Origin: Gleimia hominis
Lineage (GTDB): Bacteria > Actinomycetota > Actinomycetes > Actinomycetales > Actinomycetaceae
Direction of reading: 5' to 3'
Length of the DNA: 64,000 nucleotides
Assembly (NCBI RefSeq): GCF_002871945.2
Contig: NZ_CP126963.1
Span: 1,116,001-1,180,000, forward strand
The translations under genes were made by a program, and so were the position numbers. Position 1 is the stretch's first letter. Every line of letters starts with the position of its first letter. This document shows positions 17,580 to 25,959 of this stretch, piece by piece. A model generated the notes under the pieces. That model made no database searches. It saw nothing but the letters and a program-made list of their open reading frames with translations, and was not told the origin of the DNA.

Positions 17580-17610
17580 AAAAACGCCCCGGGGATTACC
17601 CCGAGGCGTT
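17580..17610 (-). terminator. Intrinsic terminator of hup
   Basis: On the minus strand AACGCC-TCGGGG-TAAT-CCCCGG-GGCGTT folds with one mismatch and runs into five T residues, 17 bases past the hup stop codon. This is a classical rho-independent terminator. Confidence 0.85.
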
Positions 17611-17626
17611 CAAGTTCAAACCCGTG

Positions 17627-17911
17627 TTACTTGTTTGAAACCGCTTTCTTCAACGTGGAGCCAGCGGAGATCTTCACACCGTAGCCAGCGGGAATCTGGA
17701 TTTTCTCACCGGTCTGCGGATTACGGCCCGTGCGGGCGGCACGAGAAACACGCTCCACCGAGAAAAGACCAGTTACCTTTACGGGCTCCCCTTCAGACAG
17801 GGATTCAATGAGCGTGTCCTGGAAAGCAGCCAGGGCGGCGTCAGCCTGCACCTTGGTGAGGTTTGCTTTCTCTGCGATCTGAGCTACGAGCTGTGTGCGG
17901 TTAACGGACAT
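17627..17911 (-). CDS. hup: HU family nucleoid protein
   Basis: A 94-residue basic histone-like protein that binds and bends DNA as a dimer. It begins MSVNRTQLVAQIAEKANLT and carries the signature arm GRNPQTGEKIQIPAGYGVKI. Unlike the mycobacterial HupB it has no Lys/Ala-rich C-terminal tail. AAAGG stands before the ATG. It has its own terminator and a symmetrical element (17932-17947) just upstream, so it is probably a single-gene unit. Confidence 0.96.
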   Translation of the reverse strand: MSVNRTQLVAQIAEKANLTKVQADAALAAFQDTLIESLSEGEPVKVTGLFSVERVSRAARTGRNPQTGEKIQIPAGYGVKISAGSTLKKAVSNK

Positions 17912-17931
17912 GAAAAGACCTTTCGATTAGA

Positions 17932-17947
17932 CGATATCTAAATATCG
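17932..17947. promoter_or_regulatory. Inverted repeat in the hup 5' region
   Basis: CGATAT-CTAA-ATATCG forms a perfect 6-bp dyad with a 4-base spacer, 21 bases before the hup start. The position fits an operator or a 5'-UTR hairpin. No regulator can be named. Confidence 0.4.
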
Positions 17948-18218
17948 GGAAAGAACGCTTAACGCGTCTCACATCCGTTACATTAGAGCTTTTCGCGCTC
18001 GTTGTCAGGTTTAAGGCTCAATCTGTGGCCTTTTTGTTAGAAATTGCAACTTTTTCTACGCGCTTATTCTGTTGCCGCCCATTTTCTGTTATTATCCCCA
18101 GCCTTTCCTCATAATCTCGCCATGTCACTCGGTTTTTCCGTGCGTTTCCCGCGATAGAAGTAGGTGGTTAAACTGGCGGTGATAACTTGGTTAATTCTTG
18201 AGGTACTTGAGGGGCGCT
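17948..18218. other. AT-richer divergent intergenic region between hup and the DUF885 gene
   Basis: No reading frame with coding character or RNA gene was recognised. The stretch is poorer in GC than its surroundings, with T-rich tracts around 18025-18100, and must hold the hup promoter (minus) and the DUF885-maf promoter (plus), but no convincing -35/-10 pair was found. Confidence 0.5.
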
Positions 18219-19985
18219 ATGAGTCGTCGTAAACCGTCCGCGTTGGACCAGCTTGCAGATCAGTACGTGGAGCAGCTGCAACAGTTAGAACCCGACTTGG
18301 CGATCGGGTTAGGCCATCGCCTGGTAGAGCGGGCGTTCGCGGATTATTCTGCCTTCGGAGCCGAGCAGCGCGCCACCTTAGCCAAACGCACTCTGTCGAA
18401 AGTGCAGAACACTTCCACCGCTGACGCGACCGATGTGGTGACGAAGATGGCGTTGGTGCAGTCCCTCAACGGGGAACTGGCTATGCATGAGGCCGGGCTT
18501 TCAGTGGGGAACGTGGGTAACATAGCTACCCCGATGCAGAGTATCCGCGACGCCTTCGCGCTAATGCCAACTGTTTCAACGCGCGACTGGGAGGACATTT
18601 CGCGGCGCTTACACGCGGTTCCTGAAGCGCTGGATACCTACCGCGCTGGGATTGAAACTGCGATTGACAACGGCCACGCGCCGACCCGCACGCAGACCGA
18701 AGCTCTGCTAGAGGACCTCAGGGCGCAAATAAGTGACTCTAACCCGTACAAAAAAGTGGTTGAAACCCCGAACTCGCCCGCTCCCATGAATGCGCAGCTG
18801 CAGCAGGCAAGCCTTGCTGCTACGGAAGCGACCGCGGGGTTCGCGCAGTGGATTAAAGAGCGCGTGCGGCCCGTGGCGGTGAACCAGGATGCGGTGGGGC
18901 GGCAAAACTACCGGCTGCATTCCATGGAGTTTCTGGGAATGCGCATTGACCCGGAGGAGACTTACGATTGGGCCTTAGAAGAATTGCGCCGCATCCACGC
19001 GCAACAGGTAGAAATTGCGCGCGAACTGTACGGCGCAAACACAACTGTGACGCAGGCGCTGGCGAACTTGGACAAAGAGGAACGCTATCAGCTGCGGGGC
19101 ACCGATGCCCTCAAGAAATGGATGCAGCAGGTGGCGGACCAAGCGATAGAAGATTTAGCGGGCAAGCACTTCACGGTCACTGAACCGATCCGGCACATTG
19201 AATGCATGATTGCGTCGTCTGCGGACGGGGGGATCTACTACACGGCACCGTCGGCGGACTTTTCGCGGCCGGGTCAGATGTGGTGGTCGGTTCCACCTGG
19301 GCAAGAAGTGTTCCACACGTGGCAAGAAAAAACTACCGTTTACCACGAGGGCATGCCCGGCCACCACATGCAGCTGGGGCGAGCGACCGCTCTGCAAGGC
19401 CGGTTGAATACGTGGCGGGCAAACGTGTGCTGGTATCCCGGCCACGGGGAGGGATGGGCCCTGTACGCGGAAGCGCTCATGGACCAGTTAGGGTACCTAA
19501 CGGACCCCGGTGAGCGCATGGGGATGCTCGATTCGCAGCGTCTTCGTGCGGCCCGGGTGGTGGTCGACATTGGCTTGCATTGCGAACTGCGCCGGCCCAG
19601 TACCTCATATTTGCAAGAAATTGGGATAACTGAACGGGAATATGAGGCGCATTTGCAAGACTCCCCGTACCGCAACCTGGGGCAGGTGGACGCGCAGCCG
19701 GGTGGGTGGGACCGCAACCACCTGTGGGCGTTCATGGCTAGTAACGTCGCAATGCAACCGGCGTTCTTACAGTTCGAAACTACGCGTTACCTCGGGTGGC
19801 CGGGGCAAGCGTCGGCGTACAAGGTGGGGCAACACCAGTGGGAACTAACCCGCGACCACTACTTGGCCCAGCCCGACCCCGTCACGGGTGAACGCCGCAG
19901 TTTACGGCAGTTCCACGATGAGGCCCTCGCTTTGGGTGGCTTACCCCTATCCGTACTAGACCGGGCGTTGAACAACGATGAGTAA
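18219..19985 (+). CDS. DUF885 family metallopeptidase-like protein
   Basis: A 588-residue protein of the DUF885 family, zincin-like putative carboxypeptidases. The motif YHEGMPGHHMQLG provides the HExxxH-type metal site (a His-Glu pair and the double His), followed by VCWYPGHGEGWALYAEALM with the expected downstream Glu. The frame also contains PQLGY-like DQLGYLTDPGERMGML and PGQASAYKVGQ, both typical. ATG 18219 is preferred to 18198 because TTGAGGGG lies directly before it. No signal peptide, so cytosolic. It overlaps maf by eight bases, so the two are co-translated. Confidence 0.9.
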   Translation: MSRRKPSALDQLADQYVEQLQQLEPDLAIGLGHRLVERAFADYSAFGAEQRATLAKRTLSKVQNTSTADATDVVTKMALVQSLNGELAMHEAGLSVGNVGNIATPMQSIRDAFALMPTVSTRDWEDISRRLHAVPEALDTYRAGIETAIDNGHAPTRTQTEALLEDLRAQISDSNPYKKVVETPNSPAPMNAQLQQASLAATEATAGFAQWIKERVRPVAVNQDAVGRQNYRLHSMEFLGMRIDPEETYDWALEELRRIHAQQVEIARELYGANTTVTQALANLDKEERYQLRGTDALKKWMQQVADQAIEDLAGKHFTVTEPIRHIECMIASSADGGIYYTAPSADFSRPGQMWWSVPPGQEVFHTWQEKTTVYHEGMPGHHMQLGRATALQGRLNTWRANVCWYPGHGEGWALYAEALMDQLGYLTDPGERMGMLDSQRLRAARVVVDIGLHCELRRPSTSYLQEIGITEREYEAHLQDSPYRNLGQVDAQPGGWDRNHLWAFMASNVAMQPAFLQFETTRYLGWPGQASAYKVGQHQWELTRDHYLAQPDPVTGERRSLRQFHDEALALGGLPLSVLDRALNNDE

Positions 19986-20691
19986 CCCATTCAGTGGCCC
20001 GGTCGCGTTTGTTTTAGCGTCGCAGTCGCCCGGGCGGGCTCAGGTGGCGCGCAGCGCTGGGTTGGACCCGATTGTCCGCGTCTCTCACGTGGATGAGGAG
20101 GCGATTCTAAAACAGTTCGTGAACCCGCATGGGGCTCAGCAGGCCGCGCAGAAAGTGTGTGCGCTGGCGCAGGCAAAAGCTCGCGCGGTGGTGGCAGAAC
20201 TGACGAGCATAGATTTTTCACAGACCAAAGCCAGCCGCGGTCTGGTGGTTGGGTGCGATTCTATGTTGGAAACCGATGGGGCGCTGGTAGGAAAACCGCA
20301 TACGCCTAAACTTGCCCTCGAGCGGATCCGGGCGCAGTCTGGTAAATCCACGTGCCTGCACACGGGGCACGCGGCTTACCTGGTGTCCATTGACCACGCC
20401 AGTGGCAGCGTCTCAACCGTTGACCACGTGGTGGCGCAAGCGGAAACTGTGGTGCATTTCGGGGACATCAGCGAAGCGGAAGCCCGCGCATACGTCAACA
20501 CGGGTGAGCCGCTGGAAGTTGCCGGCGCCTTCACAATCGACGGTTTAGGTGGCCCATTTATCCGCGGGGTAGAAGGTGACCCCCATGCGGTGGTCGGCCT
20601 TTCCCTACCACTTTTGAGGTCCATGGCGAGACAACTAGGGGTAGCCTGGCCCTCACTGTGGGCAGCCAGACTCGCAGCGGAGCGTCGATAG
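19978..20691 (+). CDS. maf: Maf family nucleoside triphosphate pyrophosphatase
   Basis: A 237-residue Maf-type pyrophosphatase acting on non-canonical or excess nucleotides. The N-terminal phosphate loop reads LASQSPGRAQVARSAGLDP, followed by VGCDSMLE (catalytic Asp region), GKPHTP and the C-terminal FTIDGLGGPFI. It is slightly longer than average because of a short insert around LTSIDFSQTKAS. The ATG lies inside the end of the DUF885 gene (8-base overlap). In other actinobacteria maf usually sits with acyl-CoA carboxylase genes, which are absent here. Confidence 0.92.
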   Translation: MSNPFSGPVAFVLASQSPGRAQVARSAGLDPIVRVSHVDEEAILKQFVNPHGAQQAAQKVCALAQAKARAVVAELTSIDFSQTKASRGLVVGCDSMLETDGALVGKPHTPKLALERIRAQSGKSTCLHTGHAAYLVSIDHASGSVSTVDHVVAQAETVVHFGDISEAEARAYVNTGEPLEVAGAFTIDGLGGPFIRGVEGDPHAVVGLSLPLLRSMARQLGVAWPSLWAARLAAERR

Positions 20692-20737
20692 CACTCATGT
20701 CCGTACTTGCCCAGCGGCCTATGGGCTCTTGACATCA

Positions 20738-20779
20738 GCTCGCGGGCTAGCGCCTTATAACAAGCACTAGCCCGCGAGC
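20738..20779. terminator. Bidirectional stem-loop between convergent maf and gltA
   Basis: GCTCGCGGGCTAG (20738-20750) pairs perfectly with CTAGCCCGCGAGC (20767-20779) around a 16-base loop. It sits between two convergent stop codons. No long T-run follows, but the 13-bp GC-rich stem would be very stable. Confidence 0.75.
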
Positions 20780-20787
20780 GAATCAGT

Positions 20788-22143
20788 TTATTCCTGGCCG
20801 GGGCGGATCGTGCGCTGACGCAGCGGCACGTACTCGCGATCCAACTCCCCCGTGTACACCTGGCGGGGCCGGCCAATCCGGGTCTCCGGGTCACGCGCCA
20901 TCTCGTGGTACTGCGCGATCCACCCGGGGAGGCGTCCAAGTGCAAACAGGGGGGTGAACATCTTCATCGGGAAACCCATCGCAGAGTAGATTAACCCAGT
21001 GTAGAAGTCAACGTTTGGATACAGTTTGCGTTCAATAAAGTAATCGTCGTTAAGCGCAATCTCCTCAAGCTGCATGGCAATCTCAAGTAACTCATCGGAT
21101 CGACCCAAACGATCCAGCACGTCGTGCGCTACATCCTTCACAATCGCTGCACGCGGATCGTAGTTCTTGTACACGCGGTGACCAAAACCCATCAGCCGCT
21201 CGTTCGTATCCTTGTCTTTGACGCGGTTCACGAAGTCTTTAACGTCGTGCTTCGAATCGCGAATCCGCTGGAGCATGCGCAACACGGCTTCGTTCGCACC
21301 GCCGTGGAGCGGGCCAGACAGGGCCCCAATCCCCGCCGCCACAGACGCGTACAAGTTCGCGTGCGAGGAACCAACCACCCTCACCGTAGATGTGGAGCAG
21401 TTCTGCTCGTGGTCCGCATGCAGGATGAACAGCATATCCAGGGCCCGAACGATCGTGGGATCAATATCGTAGGACTGGTAAGGCAGGCCGAATGTCATCC
21501 GGATGAAGTCTTCCGTGTACGAACGACGCGCGTCCGGGTACAGCAGTGGCAAGCCGACTGCACGCTTGTGGATGTAAGAAATCATGGTCGGCATTTTCGC
21601 CAATAGCAGCACCGACGCTAAATCCAAAGCCTCATCGTCCGCCGGATCCAAGGTCTCTTGGTAGTAAGTAGCTAAACCCGCTACCCCAGCTTGCAAGATA
21701 GCCATCGGATGCCCATTGTGTGGGAACGCGGTAAAGAACGCTTTGAAATCTTCGTGCAGCATCCGGTGGCGTTTAATTCTGCGCAAAAACGCTTCGAGCG
21801 TAGCCGCCTTAGGCAGCTCCTTATAGATCAGTAAGTACGCGGTCTCCAAGAAGCTTGAGTTTTTCGCCAACTGCTCGATGGGGTAACCGCGGTACTGCAA
21901 CACGCCGGCACCACCGTCAATATAAGTGACGGCTGAGGAACAAGCAGCTGTGTTGGTGAACCCGGGGTCGTACACGACATCACCGGTGGTGGACAGTACT
22001 TTACCGACACTCAAACCATCCGAGCCGCGCTTCCCACGGACCCGAGTTAAAGGAACCTCTTGTTTCCCATCTATGAGTTTGCCATCCACTGGGGCATCAG
22101 ATTTCTTTTCTGACACCTTGTCAGCTACCTTCTTGTCAGCCAT
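20788..22143 (-). CDS. gltA: Citrate synthase
   Basis: A 451-residue type II-like citrate synthase condensing acetyl-CoA with oxaloacetate. A charged Lys/Asp-rich N-terminus of about 45 residues precedes the core; catalytic surroundings HADHEQNCSTSTVRVVGSS, GPLHGGANEAVL and MGFGHRVYKNYDPRA are intact (His-His-Asp triad). ATG 22143 is chosen for its GGGAG/GAGG leader; an upstream ATG at 22197 has none. It is transcribed after fdxA on the same strand with a 109-base gap. Confidence 0.95.
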   Translation of the reverse strand: MADKKVADKVSEKKSDAPVDGKLIDGKQEVPLTRVRGKRGSDGLSVGKVLSTTGDVVYDPGFTNTAACSSAVTYIDGGAGVLQYRGYPIEQLAKNSSFLETAYLLIYKELPKAATLEAFLRRIKRHRMLHEDFKAFFTAFPHNGHPMAILQAGVAGLATYYQETLDPADDEALDLASVLLLAKMPTMISYIHKRAVGLPLLYPDARRSYTEDFIRMTFGLPYQSYDIDPTIVRALDMLFILHADHEQNCSTSTVRVVGSSHANLYASVAAGIGALSGPLHGGANEAVLRMLQRIRDSKHDVKDFVNRVKDKDTNERLMGFGHRVYKNYDPRAAIVKDVAHDVLDRLGRSDELLEIAMQLEEIALNDDYFIERKLYPNVDFYTGLIYSAMGFPMKMFTPLFALGRLPGWIAQYHEMARDPETRIGRPRQVYTGELDREYVPLRQRTIRPGQE

Positions 22144-22252
22144 GACGCCTCTCCCATCTAAATCGTTGCCACAACGATCCGCTGTGGCACTCCTCATAGT
22201 GAGAATATCTCGAAATCGAGGTTTTTTCGATAGTTCGAGGCCGCTTCTTTTC

Positions 22253-22576
22253 TTAATCTTGATTCTGAGGTGGAAGGTTCTCGATCATCTCATCGTCGAA
22301 GTCTTGTTTGCCTACCGCCATGGCACCGCCGGGGGATCCCAAGTCCTTGAAGAAATCCACGTTCGCGCGGTAGTAATCAGACCATTCGTCTGGCACATCA
22401 TCTTCGTAGAAGATCGCTTCAACCGGGCACACTGGTTCGCACGCACCGCAGTCAACGCACTCCTCAGGATGGATATATAAGCTACGGTTACCTTCGTAAA
22501 TACAGTCCACTGGACATTCGTCTACACACGCGCGGTCTTTAACGTCTACGCACGGTTGGGCGATAATGTAGGTCAA
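22253..22576 (-). CDS. fdxA: 7Fe ferredoxin
   Basis: A 107-residue ferredoxin with one [3Fe-4S] and one [4Fe-4S] cluster. Cysteines lie in CVDVKDRACVDECPVDCIY and ECVDCGACEPVCPVEAIF, the classic CxxCxxCxxxCP arrangement with a replaced cysteine in the first cluster. The acidic C-terminal extension (EIM-like DDEMIENLPP) is typical of the actinobacterial FdxA/FdxC class. AAGGAG precedes the start. It probably serves a housekeeping 2-oxoacid or P450 redox partner, not identified here. Confidence 0.93.
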   Translation of the reverse strand: MTYIIAQPCVDVKDRACVDECPVDCIYEGNRSLYIHPEECVDCGACEPVCPVEAIFYEDDVPDEWSDYYRANVDFFKDLGSPGGAMAVGKQDFDDEMIENLPPQNQD

Positions 22577-22657
22577 AACTCCACTCCTTACTCGATCGAT
22601 CCAAGCACTTCGGGTGCCGTAAGCACCGGGAGAAAAAGCACTTCAATCGGCGTCTAC

Positions 22658-22663
22658 TATTAT
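22658..22663 (+). promoter_or_regulatory. Putative -10 of the SH3-like gene
   Basis: TATTAT ends seven bases before the ATG at 22671, with no ribosome binding site between. This is consistent with a leaderless or very short-leader mRNA. Confidence 0.4.
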
Positions 22664-22670
22664 CTCACTT

Positions 22671-22961
22671 ATGAACGAACATAACGCAACTGGACCCCGC
22701 AGAGAACGCAGCGCAGCCAAGCCCCAGCGCGAACATCACGCGACCGCCCCGCAATTACCGTGGATGGCGTGGCAGGTAGGCGAACGCGTAGTGGTGCGCT
22801 ACCGGCTGCCCGACGGTCTGCACGACGCACTCGGGCACCTAACGGACGTAAATGCGCACTCCGTGACCGTTGAAACTAAACGCGGCCCAGTTACAGTACC
22901 GGCACAAACAATGGTGACAGGAAAACGAGTGCCACCGGCGCCTCCCACTCAGCGGCAGTGA
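22671..22961 (+). CDS. Stand-alone Rv0428c-like SH3 domain protein
   Basis: A 96-residue protein whose second half (VGERVVVRYRLPDG through VTVETKRGPVTVPAQT to GKRVPPAP) matches the SH3-like domain found at the N-terminus of Rv0428c-type GNAT acetyltransferases. The acetyltransferase part is absent and the next gene is on the opposite strand. The first 30 residues are polar and repetitive (RRERSAAKPQREHHATAP). Divergent from fdxA. It could be a reduced remnant or an independent small domain; its function is unknown. Confidence 0.75.
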   Translation: MNEHNATGPRRERSAAKPQREHHATAPQLPWMAWQVGERVVVRYRLPDGLHDALGHLTDVNAHSVTVETKRGPVTVPAQTMVTGKRVPPAPPTQRQ

Positions 22962-22968
22962 ACCCACC

Positions 22969-22989
22969 GGCTGCGGCTTAGCCGCAGCC
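22969..22989. terminator. Perfect hairpin between the SH3-like gene and typA
   Basis: GGCTGCGGC-TTA-GCCGCAGCC is a 9-bp perfect stem with a 3-base loop, eight bases past the plus-strand stop and upstream of the convergent typA end. No T-run follows. Confidence 0.65.
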
Positions 22990-23072
22990 AGTATTTAGGC
23001 AACCATGGCGTTCAGCGGAAACCGGCGTGGTAGTACAAGCTCCTACTGCCCGAGTTCCGACCCGCGTTTTGT

Positions 23073-24992
23073 CTAGCCGCGTGCGCCCCGGCGGATCCGC
23101 GCTGCGATCTTGAAACGCTCCTGGGCGGAAAGCACGTTCTTGCGGATCCGTATGTCGTGTGGTGTCACCTCAACGCATTCGTCGTTCGAGGCGAACTCCA
23201 GTGACTCCTCCAGCGTCAACCGACGCGGCGGCACCAGGCCCTCGAAGTTATCCGCAGACGCAGCCCGCGTGTTCGTCTGCTTCTTCTCGCGACACACGTT
23301 CACGTCCATGTCCTCATTGCGCGGGTTCTCCCCCACCACTTGCCCCTCGTAAACTTCGGAGCCGGCCTCAATGATGAACGTGGCCCGTTCCTGCAAGTTA
23401 ACCATGGCGTACGGGGTCGCTTGCCCCGCCCGGTCAGCAACTAAAGACCCGGTTTTGCGCGATTCAATCACCCCGTGCCACGGTTCGTAGCCCGCACTGA
23501 TCGACGCCGCAATCCCGGTGCCACGCGTGATCGTGAGGAACGCGGTACGGAAACCAATCAGACCGCGCACCGGCACGGTGAACTCCATGCGCACCCACCC
23601 GGTTCCGTGATTCGCCATTGTTTCCATCCGGCCTTTGCGGGCCGCGAGAAGCTGGGTCACATCCCCCAGGTAGTCTTCCGGAACGTCAACCGTGAGCGCA
23701 TCCATTGGTTCGCTCAATACCCCGTCAATCTCGCGGGTAACCACCTGCGGTTTCCCAACCGTGAGTTCAAACCCTTCGCGCCGCATCTGCTCAACGAGAA
23801 TCGCGAGCGCCAGTTCACCCCGGCCCCGCACCTCCCACGCATCCGGACGGTCGGTAGGCAGCACCTGCAGCGACACGTTGCCCACTAGTTCGCGCTGTAA
23901 CCGGTCTTTCACCTGCCGAGCAGTTACCTTCGCTCCCCGCACACGCCCAGCCATGGGGGACGTGTTAATACCGATCGTCATCGAAATGGAAGGATCGTCC
24001 ACGTGAATCAGCGGAAGTGGCCGCGGATCCTCCGGATCCACCAGCGTCTCCCCGATCATGATGTCGTCAACCCCAGCTACCGCCACAATGTCACCGGCGG
24101 TCGCGCTTTGCGCTGGGACCCGCTCCAGACCTTCGGTGCGCAACAGCTCAGTGATGTGCACGTTTTCAATGCTGCCGTCGCGGCGCGCTAACGCCACGTT
24201 CTGCCCTTTAGTTAGCTTGCCCGCGTGGATGCGCAGCAGCGCAATCCTGCCCAAAAATGGAGACGCATCCAAGTTCGTCACGTGCGCCTGCAGCGGTGCA
24301 TCCGTGTCCACCACCGGCCCCGGAATCGTTTCAAGCAGGGTTTCAAACAGGGGCTCTAAGTCTGAATCGGGCACCTCGCCGGGTTCCGGCTGCGTCAGGG
24401 AGGCCCGTCCCAGTTTCGCGGACGCGTAGATTACCGGCACGTCCAGCAGCCGATCCAGGTCCAGCTCCACCCCCTCATTAACCAGGTCTTCCGCGAGGGA
24501 AAGCAACAGGTCCGTGGTCTCGTCCACCACTTCGTTAATGCGCTGATCGGGCCGGTCCACTTTGTTCACTACCACCACGACGGGCATGCGCGCTTCTAGC
24601 GCTTTGCGCAGCACGAACCGGGTTTGCGGCAGCGGCCCCTCGGACGCATCGACGAGCAGGAGTACGCCGTCTACCATTGACAAGCCGCGCTCCACTTCCC
24701 CACCGAAATCCGCGTGGCCCGGGGTGTCGATCACGTTGATGGTCACCCCATCGGTCAAACCACGTTTTTGCGCGGCATGCCCCCGGTAGTGTACCGACGT
24801 GTTTTTCGCCAGAATCGTGATGCCCTTTTCCCGTTCCAGATCCCCAGAGTCCATCACCCGATCTTCTTGTTTCGACTCCTCGTGGGCGGAGAAAGCACCG
24901 GCCTGACGCAAAAGCGCGTCCACCAGCGTTGTTTTACCGTGATCCACGTGGGCAACGATAGCGACGTTACGGATATCTTCACGGCTGTGCAT
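23073..24992 (-). CDS. typA: Translational GTPase TypA/BipA
   Basis: A 639-residue ribosome-associated GTPase involved in assembly and stress adaptation. G1 AHVDHGKTTLVDALL, switch I region EREKGITILAKNTS, G3 DTPGHADFGGEVER and G4 NKVDRP are intact, followed by the EF-G-like domains and the BipA-specific C-terminus (TSLVADR-like GSLVADRAGQATPYAM). ATG 24992 was selected over 25016 because GAGGAGA precedes it. It is a monocistronic unit flanked by a hairpin at its 3' end. Confidence 0.96.
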   Translation of the reverse strand: MHSREDIRNVAIVAHVDHGKTTLVDALLRQAGAFSAHEESKQEDRVMDSGDLEREKGITILAKNTSVHYRGHAAQKRGLTDGVTINVIDTPGHADFGGEVERGLSMVDGVLLLVDASEGPLPQTRFVLRKALEARMPVVVVVNKVDRPDQRINEVVDETTDLLLSLAEDLVNEGVELDLDRLLDVPVIYASAKLGRASLTQPEPGEVPDSDLEPLFETLLETIPGPVVDTDAPLQAHVTNLDASPFLGRIALLRIHAGKLTKGQNVALARRDGSIENVHITELLRTEGLERVPAQSATAGDIVAVAGVDDIMIGETLVDPEDPRPLPLIHVDDPSISMTIGINTSPMAGRVRGAKVTARQVKDRLQRELVGNVSLQVLPTDRPDAWEVRGRGELALAILVEQMRREGFELTVGKPQVVTREIDGVLSEPMDALTVDVPEDYLGDVTQLLAARKGRMETMANHGTGWVRMEFTVPVRGLIGFRTAFLTITRGTGIAASISAGYEPWHGVIESRKTGSLVADRAGQATPYAMVNLQERATFIIEAGSEVYEGQVVGENPRNEDMDVNVCREKKQTNTRAASADNFEGLVPPRRLTLEESLEFASNDECVEVTPHDIRIRKNVLSAQERFKIAARIRRGARG

Positions 24993-25108
24993 ACGGATCT
25001 CCTCAGGGCTCCTCATTGTCTTAAAAATCAGTTATAACTCTAGTCTTTCGCCAGCGTCATGCCGAAACCACTGTGATGCGACGTTCGACACGTGCCAGGC
25101 GCGATAGG

Positions 25109-25114
25109 TATGCT
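25109..25114 (+). promoter_or_regulatory. Putative leaderless promoter of the PH-domain gene
   Basis: TATGCT lies six bases before ATG 25121; TCGACA, 18 bases further upstream, may be the -35. No Shine-Dalgarno sequence is present. Confidence 0.5.
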
Positions 25115-25120
25115 CTTGGC

Positions 25121-25771
25121 ATGTTCCCCGTCATTGTTTCACGTGCGCGCACGCCGCGTATAGGTGTGCTGGTGCTCGCTGCTTTTGGCCTGCTCGCCGG
25201 CGGGTTTTTCTTGTTTTCTGATGGGTTTCGTCAAGGCTGGCGTTCCATTCCAGTGATCGCCACCGTCTTAGTTGTCGCGTGGTTACTGTGGTGGGTTCCG
25301 CTGCTAGTCGTAGATGGGCAGGGCGTGTGGGCCCGTAATGTCTGGACCCGCGTGTTTATTCCTTGGGATGCGCTTGAGGGAGTAGAGGTACGGCTTGGCT
25401 TAGTCCTTGTCGCCAGCGGTCAGCACTACCGTTTGTCTGCCTGCCAGCCTCCCAGTTCCCTGCGCCGCATTGGGGATCGCACTCCGCTGCCAGTGCCTCA
25501 TATTGACGAATCACGCCCACAGTTTACGTGCGATTTGGATGCGAACCAGGGGCGGGAATTGCTGACGACCCTGCAGTATAGGCGTGAGCACGAGCAGTTG
25601 CAGATCCGCTGCACGCAAGAGCATGAACAACAACGCGCCCGCTCGGAACAAGCGGGTTACTCCCAGCCTGGGTCGCCCGCACCATTCATCGTGAGCCGGC
25701 GCTTAAACTATCCCACATTATTTGCCTGCCTTGCCCTGGCGGCTCTTTGGGCTTCCCTGTGGTTCATCTAA
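25121..25771 (+). CDS. PH domain-containing membrane protein
   Basis: A 216-residue membrane protein with two N-terminal transmembrane helices (IGVLVLAAFGLLAGGFFLF and PVIATVLVVAWLLWWVPLLV). A bacterial PH-like domain follows (VDGQGVWARNVWTRVFIPWDALEGVEVRLG), then a Gln/Glu/Arg-rich segment and a C-terminal helix (LFACLALAALWASLWFI). This layout matches small actinobacterial PH_6-type proteins of unknown role. The start at 25121 is favoured by the -10-like hexamer six bases upstream; an in-frame ATG at 25073 would add an unlikely basic extension. Divergent from typA, convergent with the peptide-binding protein gene. Confidence 0.72.
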   Translation: MFPVIVSRARTPRIGVLVLAAFGLLAGGFFLFSDGFRQGWRSIPVIATVLVVAWLLWWVPLLVVDGQGVWARNVWTRVFIPWDALEGVEVRLGLVLVASGQHYRLSACQPPSSLRRIGDRTPLPVPHIDESRPQFTCDLDANQGRELLTTLQYRREHEQLQIRCTQEHEQQRARSEQAGYSQPGSPAPFIVSRRLNYPTLFACLALAALWASLWFI

Positions 25772-25816
25772 GCTGGTGGCCCGATGGATTTTCAATCAGT
25801 GCCATGCTTAGCGCAA

Positions 25817-25883
25817 TAAAAGTGCCCCGGTGAGCACTCAACCGGCTGCAGTATCGCAAACCAAGTTGTGCACCCCGGGGCAC
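25817..25883 (-). terminator. Terminator of the peptide transporter locus
   Basis: Arms GTGCCCCGG (25822-25830) and CCGGGGCAC (25875-25883) pair across a 44-base loop. On the minus strand the last arm is followed by TTTTATT. This fits an intrinsic terminator about 60 bases downstream of the binding-protein stop codon. Confidence 0.6.
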
Positions 25884-25906
25884 CTAAATGAACCTAGGGT
25901 TCATTC

Positions 25907-25959
25907 AACAAACCTGTATAAACAAACCTATACAACAGGCCTATTTAACAAACCCGATG
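25907..25959. repeat. Four tandem 13-bp units over the binding-protein stop codon
   Basis: Units AACAAACCTGTAT, AACAAACCTATAC, AACAGGCCTATTT and AACAAACCCGATG follow each other from 25907, with one extra A after the first. The third unit contains the CTA that is the stop codon on the minus strand; the second unit has CTA at the same place. The fourth unit is coding (last residues IGFVK). Confidence 0.8.
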
